From: Cryptomeria japonica
Taxonomy: Eukaryota > Streptophyta > Pinopsida > Cupressales > Cupressaceae
DNA: 64,000 nucleotides
Assembly: GCF_030272615.1 (NCBI RefSeq)
Contig: NC_081410.1
Location: 288,425,957-288,489,956, forward strand
Direction of reading: 5' to 3'
The translations under genes and the position numbers were made by a program. A model generated the notes under the pieces. That model had not been told where the DNA came from and did not search any database. It saw only the letters and a program-made list of their open reading frames with translations. This document shows, in pieces, positions 23,526-34,200 of this stretch (position 1 is its first letter; each line of letters starts with the position of its first letter).

Positions 23526-25420
23526 TGAAAAACAAACAAAAAATATTGAGAGGGGGGGTGAATTAGTATTTTAACATTTTAAAAATCTTGCGTTTACAAA
23601 GAGACTGAAAAAGAAATAAACACAGAGACAAAGACACAAATTTTTATCACGTGGAAAACCCTTTCGGATGAAAAACCATGGTACTCACTAACCAAAGAAA
23701 ATGGGCTCCAACCCAGTTTACAAGAGAGCTCCAACTCTACTGACAGAAGCTACATCCTCAGAACACTTTTACACACACATGGCACCAACCATTGCATAAC
23801 CAAATTTTTCACAACGAGAAATAACACAACTCTATGCTAGTTGTTAATTTTCTCAGTTAAGCACAATTTAGATCTTGAATACAATGTATCTAGCTCATTG
23901 TGTATGTTGTAGCATTCCATACAATGAGCTGCTAGAATATTTTTTTTCAAATTTGAATCACTATTCTCGTAATCATTCTACGAGTCACCCTATATTTGAA
24001 CTTCTTCACAACAATGGCAGTCGTACCAAGCCTACTTTTACACTAATACACAATCTGCAGAAATACGTCTGAATGAACATTCTCACATTTTTAACTTAGA
24101 AACCTTATCACATACAGTACATAAGACACCATACTACAACTTCAATCCCACACATACATACAGGCATAGCACAAACTCGAAGTCAAAGCTCTTTTGAAAC
24201 AAAGGTTTTTTTTTGACCATTATTATCCATCGCTTCCTGTATAACATTCGTACTCTAAAAAAAAAATGAAGTTACATTCTCCATCAACAACCCTTCAATA
24301 CTAAGACTTCTTTTTCAACACCTAGTTCATATGAATGCCATCATTAAGCAATTCAAACAACACCAAAAAGAAAAGAAAACGTCTTCCAAAATAAAAAAAC
24401 TGAGTATCTCAATTAAACCTGCCGCACTCCCAGTGACATCTGTCGCACATAAAAAACAAACTCCTTTCACAGAGAACACGATAACAACATACAATCTATT
24501 AAAACGCCTTTTGTTTTCATACACCGCCTTATGCCTTTGATTCGATATCAATAGTTTTTCTACACCTATCAAAGATTGCCTAGTGCATATCAAGTTATGA
24601 AATCACGACAACCCAAAACAAAACATGGTTCCAACCGTTAAAACCATAAACATGCCATAAAGACTTCTGATGAAGTAACTGCCACACCAAAAGCGGTCAG
24701 CGAACAAGAACAGTGCCATTTTTTATGAAGGAATATTAATGCCACTCAGCTGCTTTTCACACTTGTCAAACCAAAAACGTTTTCAGCCAGGAAGCAATAC
24801 CAGAAAAGAAAAACTCTTAAAAAAAATCGCACTTCCTTCATTTGAATTACACGCATCAACAAAACATTCATACACTCAGGATATCATTACTACAGCATCC
24901 CGCAAAACCTAGCATATTTGTTTGTTTCATAAAAAAAACGACTCAATTTAAGCTTGCATCAAAATTCTGGTTACAAATGGCAGCACAAAGGATATCTGAA
25001 ACAGTTTCGAAACAAAACAATTATCAACCAAAAATGTCTTCATATACTGACAAAAAAAAAAATACAGACTCCTTTGCTGTAACCAAACTTTCCAGAACAA
25101 CAACAGAGAGAAGTTATTCTAAACAAAATCCAAAAGCCATGATATCTCAGAAAATTGTTTCATAAGATTTCTGTTCTGTTGGAAGAAAAACATCCACATA
25201 TGACTAGACAAACATGCAGAGAAAACAAGCTGACAAACAATTTTTGCGAACAAACAAAACAACAACGTATCCATGTAGCATAAGTTGAATCATTTGCAAC
25301 AAGGCTCATAAATTCACCAAATGTCCATCTTCAAACTGAATTCGAGTTATTAAGTCAGCATCAACTGACTAAACCAAAAGACAACACCACCAAGTGACAT
25401 CAATGACAATATACTCAACG
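23526..25420 (-). repeat. 3' LTR of minus-strand Ty1/copia element
   Basis: In minus orientation it starts after the last GGGGGAG tract. The expected TGTTGAG is now CGTTGAG. It ends ...TTCACCCCCCCTCTCAATATT...TTTTTCA at 23526. At 1,895 bp it is long but within the copia range. The ending resembles that of the Sirevirus-like LTR at 13224-14009. The 5' LTR is absent. Confidence 0.6.
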
Positions 25421-25500
25421 TTCTCCCCCTTTGTCATTGATGACAACCAATTTGAACAAGGCTCCCCCTCACTCTCTACTCCCCCTTTGACATCAATGAC
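25421..25500 (-). other. Repeated polypurine-tract cassette of copia element
   Basis: Reading the minus strand there are three tracts: TCAAAGGGGGAGTAG, GTGAGGGGGAGCC and ACAAAGGGGGAGAAC. They have the same order and spacing style as at 13055-13223. The last adjoins the LTR. Confidence 0.7.
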
Positions 25501-25577
25501 TTGAAATAAAAACTGCAGACCTGAAAATGGGGCATGACATAAAACGATAAGAACTCCCCTTGAAACCATGCCGAAAT

Positions 25578-26690
25578 CTAGTGGAGTGAGATCACTCCAA
25601 GCTTTTGTCTTAGAAATTCAAATGTCTCTCTTGGTAATGGCTTTGTAAATATATCAACAACCCGTTCTTTAGAAGACACATATTCCAACTTGACAATTTG
25701 ATTAATAACCCGCTCTCTTAAAAAATGATAATTAATTGGAATATGCTTAGTATAAGAGTGCATAACTGAATTTTTCAAAATATTAATTGCACTCGTATTA
25801 TCACAAAAAATAGAGATAGGCTGATCATACTCAACCTTGAAATCTTGCAGTGTATGTTTCATCCAAATCACCCCTGTGTGCAGCAAGAGATAGCTGCTAT
25901 ATACTCTGCTTCAGCTATGAACAATGAGATAGATGCCCGTTTCTTACTTAGCCAGGAAACAAGACAGCCACCAAGAAAGAAAGCACCACCGCTTGTGCTT
26001 TTACTGTCATCTACTGAACCTCCCCAATCTGCATCAGTATAGGTGGTTAGTGTAAAATCTTGACATTTAGGATACCATAAACCAAAATTCAATGTACCCT
26101 TAGGATATTTAAAAATCCTCTTCACTGCTTGCACGTGTGTCTTTAGGAAGGGTTGAAACCTTGCAACATAACCAACTGCCTGCATAATGTTAGGTCTAGT
26201 AGCTGTAACATCTAATAGATTGCCTACCATAGACCTGTAATAAGTTTGATTAACATTAGGAGATTCATCATCAACACTCAGTTTACATCCTATTACCATA
26301 GGTGTACTTACAGGATGATTATCTTCCATTCTGAATCTTTTTAGCATCTCTCTAATATACTTTGTCTAAGAGATAAAAATACCTTCTAATTACTGCTGAA
26401 TTTGAAGTCCCAAAAAGTATGACAACTCACCCAACACAGGCATTTCAAACTCTTGTTTCCTGTTAGCAACAAAATCTTTGCACATGTCTACACAATCACT
26501 GCCAAAAATTACATCATCTATATAAACAACAACAACCAAAATGTTGTTATCTTCTTCTTTCACATAAAGGTTGTTGTCCGCTACTCCTTTTCTGAAGCCT
26601 TGTTGTTGCAACTTGCAAGTACTTATCTGTAATATTCCCACTAATTTTTTTTGGTTTTTGAGCACAACAAATACTACAATGCACCCATTA
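25578..26690 (-). pseudogene. Ty1/copia reverse transcriptase-RNase H, 5'-truncated
   Basis: On the minus strand there is a copia RT C-terminal half with YIDDVIFGSD (the YxDD box), FEMPVLGELSYFLGLQI, STPM, and ATRPNIMQAVGYVARF. RNase H follows with YTDADWGGSVDDSKSTSG, WLSKK, EAEYIAA and DIFTKPLPRETFEFLR. A TAA (26390) and a TAG (26366) interrupt it, and a small G-run insertion near 25870 shifts the frame before the last RNase H part. Everything upstream (gag, integrase, first half of RT) is missing beyond about 26690. No envelope-like ORF stands between pol and the LTR. Confidence 0.9.
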
Positions 26691-28240
26691 AAGTTAGGAA
26701 ATATAATCTCAACACTGCTAAAAGTAACCCTTCCACTTTTTGATCACCAAGAGCGCAATGTGGGAAGGTGAGAGCATACGGTGATAAGGGGTTCGTTAGC
26801 TCACTGATCTGCTGGAAATTACAATGCAAGTACAATACTGGGCGACAAGCTAGCCCCTTTCACTTTTCAGCAGGATGAAGACCAAGAACTTGGCGGTAAA
26901 CCAGCCAAGGGAACAAGAGCATAACTAGAACCAAATCTCTCTATCGCTTATGTAGCGGGAGGACTTATACATAAAAACTATCACCCAACCACATATTTCA
27001 GCAGGAGGACAATATCACTCAACCACTTGCTCAGTGGGAGGACAAAGCTGAATTACAAAACATGAAGGCGGCTAAGCCATCCTCTTCCACTTGTTCAGTG
27101 GGAAATGCAACTTAGAATGATTGGTCAGTACTACTGAAGCAATCTTACAAAGCTAGAGATGCGAGAGAAGATAGAATTAAGTACATATCTCAAGTATTCA
27201 ATAACACATTATCACCACAAAACACTACTTGCTGTTCTGAAATCAGAGACAATGAAATGTAGAACCAACCACCCCAAAATCCACTAAAATGCTCGTAACT
27301 TTCTCAAAACTGAATGAAATCATGCCAAACCAAATGCAAATGAAGAGTATAACATAAGCGATCAGTTCAATACCTTGAAACTGTGATTGGAGAGCAGCAA
27401 AGGTGATGCACACAACCCAAGGCAATTCTGGAAATGGTGTTTTGGCTGAATATTTCAATTTGCAACTATAAATTGGAGAGTTCCCCAAATGCCACACCAA
27501 TGTAGGAGAATTATTGTCTCTCCGATACTCTTCCAACGGGCCTTCACCCAGAACGATGCACCCAACACGCAAATAGCTACAAGCAAAATACACTTCCAGC
27601 CAACACACACCAGCAACACCAAAAAATGCAGCAGCACACAACTCTTCACCAACACACCCAAAAATCACCAAATAGTTCACAACTTCGAACCACAGCTAGG
27701 AGTGATGTCTCACACTCGAAACTGGAAAGAAAGATCTAGGAGGTATTCACCCTCGAAGAAGTCTGGAGTCATTCCGACAGCATAACGATATATTTTCTCT
27801 AGATAATCAAATGAGGAGCCAAACACTTGTTTATATAGCTTTTCAAGTCTGGAATTCAAATGAAATTGCCTCCAAATTCTCCTCATTCAAACTGCATTTC
27901 ATTTCATGTGGTGGACCCAAAATGGCGCCCACTTCCCAAGTCAAAAATCGTGCCTAGGAGAGAGGACCACGATTTTGGCATAATAAATTTTGAAGTATAA
28001 AAATAAAGTCTCCTTTTAATCATCAAATAATTCGCCCAGGCATGACTTAATAAAAATATCATATTTTGCACAATTCCCCATAACATCAATCAGTAATAAA
28101 ATAATTAAATAATAACCTTAGGATAAGGAATAATATTTAATTAAATTGCTTATAGCTCCAGTACTGATTATCAACAAAATCCGGATGAGGCTGGGCAATG
28201 AGGATCACTGAACTGTGCTGGATCAGGACCAAATCCAGGA
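26691..28240. other. Unassigned, probably old LTR sequence
   Basis: I recognise no coding domain. A few CACTTGCTCAGTGGGAGGAC-like phrases recur around 26990-27110 (TCAGCAGGAGGAC, TCAGTGGGAGGAC, TCAGTGGGAAAT), a weak local repeat. The rest is AT-rich with short chance ORFs. Confidence 0.35.
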
Positions 28241-29540
28241 CTGCCAAAAATAGAATGCCCAAACTGCCACTTACTAAAAATAGTAAGTCATGAAATAATG
28301 CTCTGAAAATTATGTTTTTTTCTGATATTTTTTTAAAACTTTTTTTGATAAATGTACTTTTGATGACACAACGATTAACATCTAAAAAAAGGTACCCTAT
28401 ACAACTTGACTTTGACTTTTAGACTATGAGACAAAAAATCTCTATAAGAACTAATAAGACACTCTACGAGAGTTATAATAATAATGTAACTTTTAATTTG
28501 TAGATATAAACTTTAGAAACTAATTTAAATGACTCACTCAATGCTAATTAACTCATTTATTTTCTTGTCTAGACATTTCCCATGGTAATTGCAACTGAGA
28601 ATAAAGCATAATCTTACTTTTCCCAAATTGCACAGTGAGGGTTCTAGATGCTTTAGCTTTAGCTAGATGTGGCAAAACATCAAAATATGCAAACTATTAT
28701 AAATTCAGGTGACCCTCATGGTATCATTGACAAGGGAAATGATAGAATCTGTCATAATTTTTGCCTTGCCTTGAAGCACACATTTGTGGAGATGGTGCCA
28801 CAATGCCACTATTTTGTATAAATTGATGAAGAATGCATGCTTTTCTTCTTAGAACTTGGAACTGATCCAGTTGCCCCATTGGCCTTCCTGAATGTGCAAG
28901 ATTTCCTTTACTTATTTTACAAAGCAAAAATAAGTGAAGGAATGCTGCACAGAGCAGAGAACACAGTGAACCCACCAAGCACAAATGAAGATTATTTTTC
29001 CTTTGTATATTCTTCTATGGCTATCTTCCTTTGCAGATTCCATGCTCACAACATGTCAATCCAAAATACTAAGTGGTGGGTTTTTATTAAAATCTAATAC
29101 ATTGCAGATCAGTAAGAGTAATGTCCTTGAAACCACTGGAATAAATGTTGCGCACCACACAAAGCCTTTCATCTCTATTTCATGGAACAATAAATTTTTT
29201 TAAATAGATCCTCTGTGATGAATAAAAATAAATGACACGATTTACTTTATTAGGACTGTGATTTATGAAATCCACTCGTGATTTTTCGCAAAAAATATGC
29301 CTGCTAACTTCTACCTCTATTGGAGGCAATCAAACACCAATTTAAAGTAGATGATACTTGCCTCCATGCATAGGGACACCACTCAAAATACAAGAAAACC
29401 TCTGCAACAGATATCACAAGGCATAGCTCGGCCTCTAGATTAGCAAGTTGTTTGAGGAATTACAATCTTTAAGGAAATTCGAGGTCAGAAAGATCTCATT
29501 GATCAGTGCTCACAAAAGTGATTTCCCCTGGATCTCAGAT
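28241..29540. other. Unassigned AT-rich sequence
   Basis: It begins with a stretch sharing TGCCAAAAATAG and ACTTACT-AAAAAT-AGTAAGT with 20640-20780. The remainder has no recognisable gene. In minus orientation 29340-29540 is the leader following the primer-binding site at 29541, but no gag ORF is present. Confidence 0.35.
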
Positions 29541-29819
29541 GCTCTGATACCATATAAGACATATGGACAAATCTTATAGAAGTGGAATGATATTGCACAC
29601 TGAATATTATGCTTCTATTACTCATTTTCATTCAAAAACTATTACATATATATAGGATTTTCAAATCCTATATTATTAAAAACAATTGTATAACAACTTC
29701 TAAATATACGAGTTTTTTTAACAACTCAACTTCCTACACTTGTATAACTACTATATTAACCTGTTTAACAAACTGAATATAAATTATTATGTGCATCCTA
29801 TAATGTAATATTCCTAACA
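29541..29819 (-). repeat. Short 5' LTR with initiator tRNA-Met primer site
   Basis: On the minus strand the LTR begins TGTTAGGAATATTACATT at 29819 and runs about 265 bp to a perfect TGGTATCAGAGC at 29552-29541. It is very AT-rich. Its partner LTR is not in the window. It lies directly against hAT-derived sequence, which it probably interrupted. Confidence 0.6.
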
Positions 29820-30240
29820 AGTAGAAAAAGGAACTTGGTTAGAAGTAGAAAAAGAACCCTCAGGACTCTTACCACTAGATGAATGTGGATGATGAAAGCT
29901 TTGAGTTGGACCAACAAAAGAGTCCGTAGGCATAGAACTAGATACATTTTGAATCATCACTGCTGCTATCACTTCCTCTGTTTTTTGCTTTTCTGTTTTT
30001 TTCATCTCATACTCAACAAGTAGGGCATTCATCTTTCTAGCAATCTCTTTAGACACCTTAGGGCATATCTTCACATTTTGTTCAGGTATTTGAGTAGGGT
30101 GGTATTTTAATCTATTAATTCCACCTGTCATATATTCTTTCATTCAGTACAAGTGACATGGCCCTTGATGGCCCTTGGTATCCCATATTCCATGCAGGAT
30201 CTTTTTTACCACTCATTTGTGTTGAAATTTAAGTTGCCAT
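29820..30240 (-). pseudogene. hAT-type BED zinc-finger fragment
   Basis: On the minus strand a KKDPAWNMGYQ start is followed, after a stop and frame change, by EYMTGGINRLKYH and NVKICPKVSKEIARKMNALL. This is the layout of the BED finger at the N-terminus of plant hAT transposases (KDPAW, C-x2-C, GGINRLKxHLA, C). The first cysteine pair is degraded. A Ser/Pro-rich linker follows. The catalytic domain is absent. Confidence 0.6.
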
Positions 30241-31118
30241 TGTTGTTTTAACATTAAAAAAAAAAGTGGGTTTTGCAAAAAATCAGCAACAAGCAAATTG
30301 ATAAGCATTTATTTTGTTATCCATATAATATGCACGATCACGTGTCTGCGTTGTCTGCCACCTCATGGGCTAGATACAACATTATATCACTTTCATTAAC
30401 TAAAAATCATAATTCAATACATATAACTTTGAAGTGACTAGACAATTGGCCAATGATGGATTCTCCCTTCTAGTGATGCATGTATGGATAATGAGACTGC
30501 ATGTCAACTTTTTATTATCTGTTACTCCTCAATACGGGCATTGATTTTGTTTCTGAATTCACTTTATTAGGTTTGTGAACATGCTTATACATATACGTTT
30601 TAGTGGTTGGTTTCCTTTGTTCATGTACATAAATATAATTTTAGTTTATTTCATTTGTCTGGTGCAGTCACTGAAGTTTTGGGGGGAGAGTCGTTTCATC
30701 TTATAGATTTTTCCTGCAGCTGATCATTTACACACTATTGAACATGGCATCTGTGCTTCTTTGATCAAACACTAATTCAGTGACTAATTTAAATGAATTA
30801 TTTGATTTTGCTTATATGATACATTTCTCCACTTACCAGAAACTCATTCTGAAATAGAGAAGCATGTTACAACTGCTGTAGAGAAGTTAACAAAAGGCAT
30901 ATTCTTAATGATAGATATGTTCTCCTTTAATCACTTCTTTTATATTTTATATTTATTGCAATTTTTAAAACCATTTTAGTTAGTATTTAGTTTTTGGCTT
31001 GTTTTCAAGCATTTTCTGATTTCATAATGCATTCATAAGATAAAGCTTGAAACTTTGTTGATTGAAATTCTATTTGCCATAGATAAGGTCTTAACTCTAG
31101 GTTTTATTTGGAATTTAG
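30241..31118 (+). other. Upstream intron of MSH5
   Basis: AT-rich, with no convincing exon. The polypyrimidine-poor acceptor at its end (GGAATTTAG) leads into the first recognised MSH5 exon. The preceding exon is not found in 28-31 kb. Confidence 0.5.
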
Positions 31119-31273
31119 TTGAATTCCATGATGAATATTGAAAGCGACATGCAAATTCGTGCTGCTGGGGGACTTCTTACTATACTACAGCAGGAGATGC
31201 TAGTGGACACTATCGAGCAGAAAGAATATGACACTGCTCCGATAAAAATTGATGGTGTTACAGAGATCTCATT
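31119..31273 (+). CDS. MSH5: MSH5 exon a
   Basis: 155 bp, acceptor GGAATTTAG, ends in phase 2. It encodes [10 protein letters not shown] and [13 protein letters not shown]. The following intron begins TTATCC rather than GT; joining ...TCATT to A|AAC restores the family's SLNKFL. Confidence 0.85.
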
Positions 31274-34200
31274 TTATCCACTCAGTATATTTATCTACAT
31301 TTCAATTTCTTGATACTCAATAACTACGATGAACATGTGCTTTTATATGGACTTAAAAATAGTACTTTTATTTAGAAAACGAAGCTAGTCAGATGTTGCA
31401 ATGGTAGAAAAAATAAAATCCTTACATCAGCAGCAGAAACAAGTTTCTGAGAATTGATGCCCTGGGTTACGATGCTTTACAAATTTTTCAAGTTGATAAA
31501 CATCCAAGCTGCATGGGTATTGGCAAAGCCAAGGAAGGGTAAGGTAAAATATGCCAAAGAATCGCCTTCTGTTTTCAAACAGAATAAGAAATTGATGCAT
31601 AGCTTTCCTTTTCACAGGTTTTCACTATTTGGGGTGTTTAATAAGGTATCCCAACTATACAAACACTTCATCCTTCATCTATTACCCTCTCACTGTTAAA
31701 AATTCATTCCTAATGAATGCATTGGAAAGTGAATTTCATGCAATGCTTATTGTTCTGGTTTTTGATCTTCAATATTTCAGTGTGTCACAGTCATGGGCCG
31801 GCGCCTTTTAAGGTAAACTATGAACAATTCACTTTATATTGTTTGCATTTATGATTTATGTTGGCACTGAACTAACCAACTCATGTAAATATCAAATATT
31901 TTATTATGTTTCCAGGAGTTGGTTCTTAGATTATATATTAGTTGGAATTTTTTAGTGTATCATATGATTATTGTAATTAACTAATACTTCCGTCAATGTC
32001 CAGGATTTGGTTTCTGAGGCCTATTCTAGATCTGAATATTTTGAACGACCGTCTAAATACTGTATCCATAATCTCTGCTCTCATATTTTCCTCTAAGATA
32101 AGTTCATAGAATGTGAGAAAATCATCCTTGTCGTTTTTAACTTGAGAGATATCACTGTTCTATGGATGCGATGAAATGATGACGACTCTGCGTAACAGTT
32201 TGAAGTCTGTGAAAGATATTCCATTTTTACTCAAGGTGCCTACTTAACATTCACTTAATAACTTAAGGTTTTACAAGATGAGGCTTTTCCATATTTTGAC
32301 CATTTTGTGGAGTCATTACATGTATCAAATAATAATTTTATGGTGGCAGTGGAGGTTGCTTTCAAGATGATGTAAGCAACCAGTCTTACCATTTTCATAA
32401 TAGCATCCATATTCACTAATTATGTATGAGTGATATGCTCTCTGTATACATGTACTAATTGCGTTACTATTTCTTGCATCATGACACTCTATATACAAGG
32501 TAACCTATTGAGAGGGAGTATGAGTGAAAGTTTATGATGAAGTAATGTAGGAATGCTGACTTCCATAAAGTGGATTATCTTTAAGTGCCTTTGATTAGAT
32601 GCAATTATATTATTTTTAGAGAAATTGTTATCCATAGTGTGAATTTGGAATTAATATCGATCTTACTAAAAAGCTTGGTATGTTGTTTTCTAGAAATTTA
32701 GCTGCCCAAGTTCTATTTCAACATCTGATGATTGGACAACTCTATCAAAGGTACCAATTACCTTCCCTTCCAAGTTCTCATGCATTGGTGATTTTTTCAT
32801 TTGTTTGCTGTGATAGAGATAGGTGGAAGGAAACAAGAATAGGCTTCAATGATTATAACTTTCCCTGACATTTGATATTTTATTATTATTTGGTGTCTTT
32901 TTTCCCATATAATCATTTTCTGATTTTCTTTTTCCTTCCATGTAAATTTCGCGTGATGTTGATTTTCCTTGATGAGTATCTGTACACTCCACATTACATA
33001 TTCTACTCTTCATAACTTTACATGCTTTCACTAGTTGCTCTTCAATGAGAGTTGTAGCTTCAAGAAAATTACATGTTGGCAAAAATACCTCATAGTCCTC
33101 CATCTACCAAATGAATAGTCCATTTAGGGAAATCGTCTCATCTTCAGAGTAATCTTCCAGTTCGAGCACCCCTTTGTCATTAGATTCCATTGTTTTCCGT
33201 CCTTCATCCCAAAATCTCCACCCTCAGGCTCTGATTTGGAGGATGACAATTTTTCACTCATCGCCTTGTTCCTCAGATCGATGACGTACTTCCTGTCACT
33301 CTCGATTGAGAGTGTTTCGCTTCCAATTATGATTTGCCTTGGCAGTAATCAACCATCCTCTCCCGAGGAGTGCGTCGTATGGATTCCTTTTGCAACGAGA
33401 TGACTACAAAGTCCAAGAAAAATTGTTGTCTCAATCATTACTTTTTGTGCCATCAATGTTCCCAATGACTCAATGCTGTGCTGGTTGGCACCTACCAAGT
33501 GGAAGCTTGGCAGCCAAAGCGTTGGTCTTCCAAGGCATTTCCAAGTATCTTCTAGTAGTACGTTTACTCCCGAGCCTCCATTGACGATGGTGTTTGTCAA
33601 CTTCTTACCCATTATTTCCATCTTGACGATTGTTGGCTTCCTCTCGATGCTCACCATCAGCAACATTGGATCACTAGCCTCATTCTCTTCACATGGTGGT
33701 TTCTCTGTCAGTTCCTCTTGTGGTTTACATTGTTTTGGTTAACTGTGTCGTCACTGACCGTGTTTGTAATTGCCACTCTCAGTTGCGACATAGTTTGAAG
33801 AAGGTTTGTCACCTTGATGGGTATGGTTCTATGTGACACCTACTGAACTATGTTCATCTCTAACTCCCACAATGACGTACTTGCAATTCCATTGGAAGTT
33901 ATTTGTTCCTTTGCCAACACTTGTTCTACTTTTGCTTTGGCTTCTCGGAGTCGTTCCATACAAGGGTCCAAATACACTGCCTTCTTCGTCTATGTTCTCG
34001 TGATTGCTTGAACTGCCTCATCTTGTTCCACCACGTCTAGCATATTAATACCCTTTTTCTTTGGGCAGTTGGCGTCTTCATGATTCCCCAGTCCACACCA
34101 TTTGCACAATAATTGTATGATGTGTTCCTTATTTTGATAGTCTCTCGCAAAGTGTCCCCATTCACTACATTGTCAACATTGTATGATAGGCTGTCCTCTG

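Noticed and set aside
28837-29203. Overlapping + strand ORFs suggesting a gene
   Set aside because: No recognisable motif, AT-rich and mutually overlapping; no splice-consistent model.
30668-30725. Possible upstream MSH5 exon (SLKFWGESRF-like) after GGTGCAG
   Set aside because: Only FWGES resembles the family, a stop follows at once, and the order of domains would require missing exons between it and 31119.
32283-32375. Open stretch [16 protein letters not shown] in the MSH5 intron f-g
   Set aside because: No MSH5 counterpart and no splice signals; exons f and g join in frame without it.
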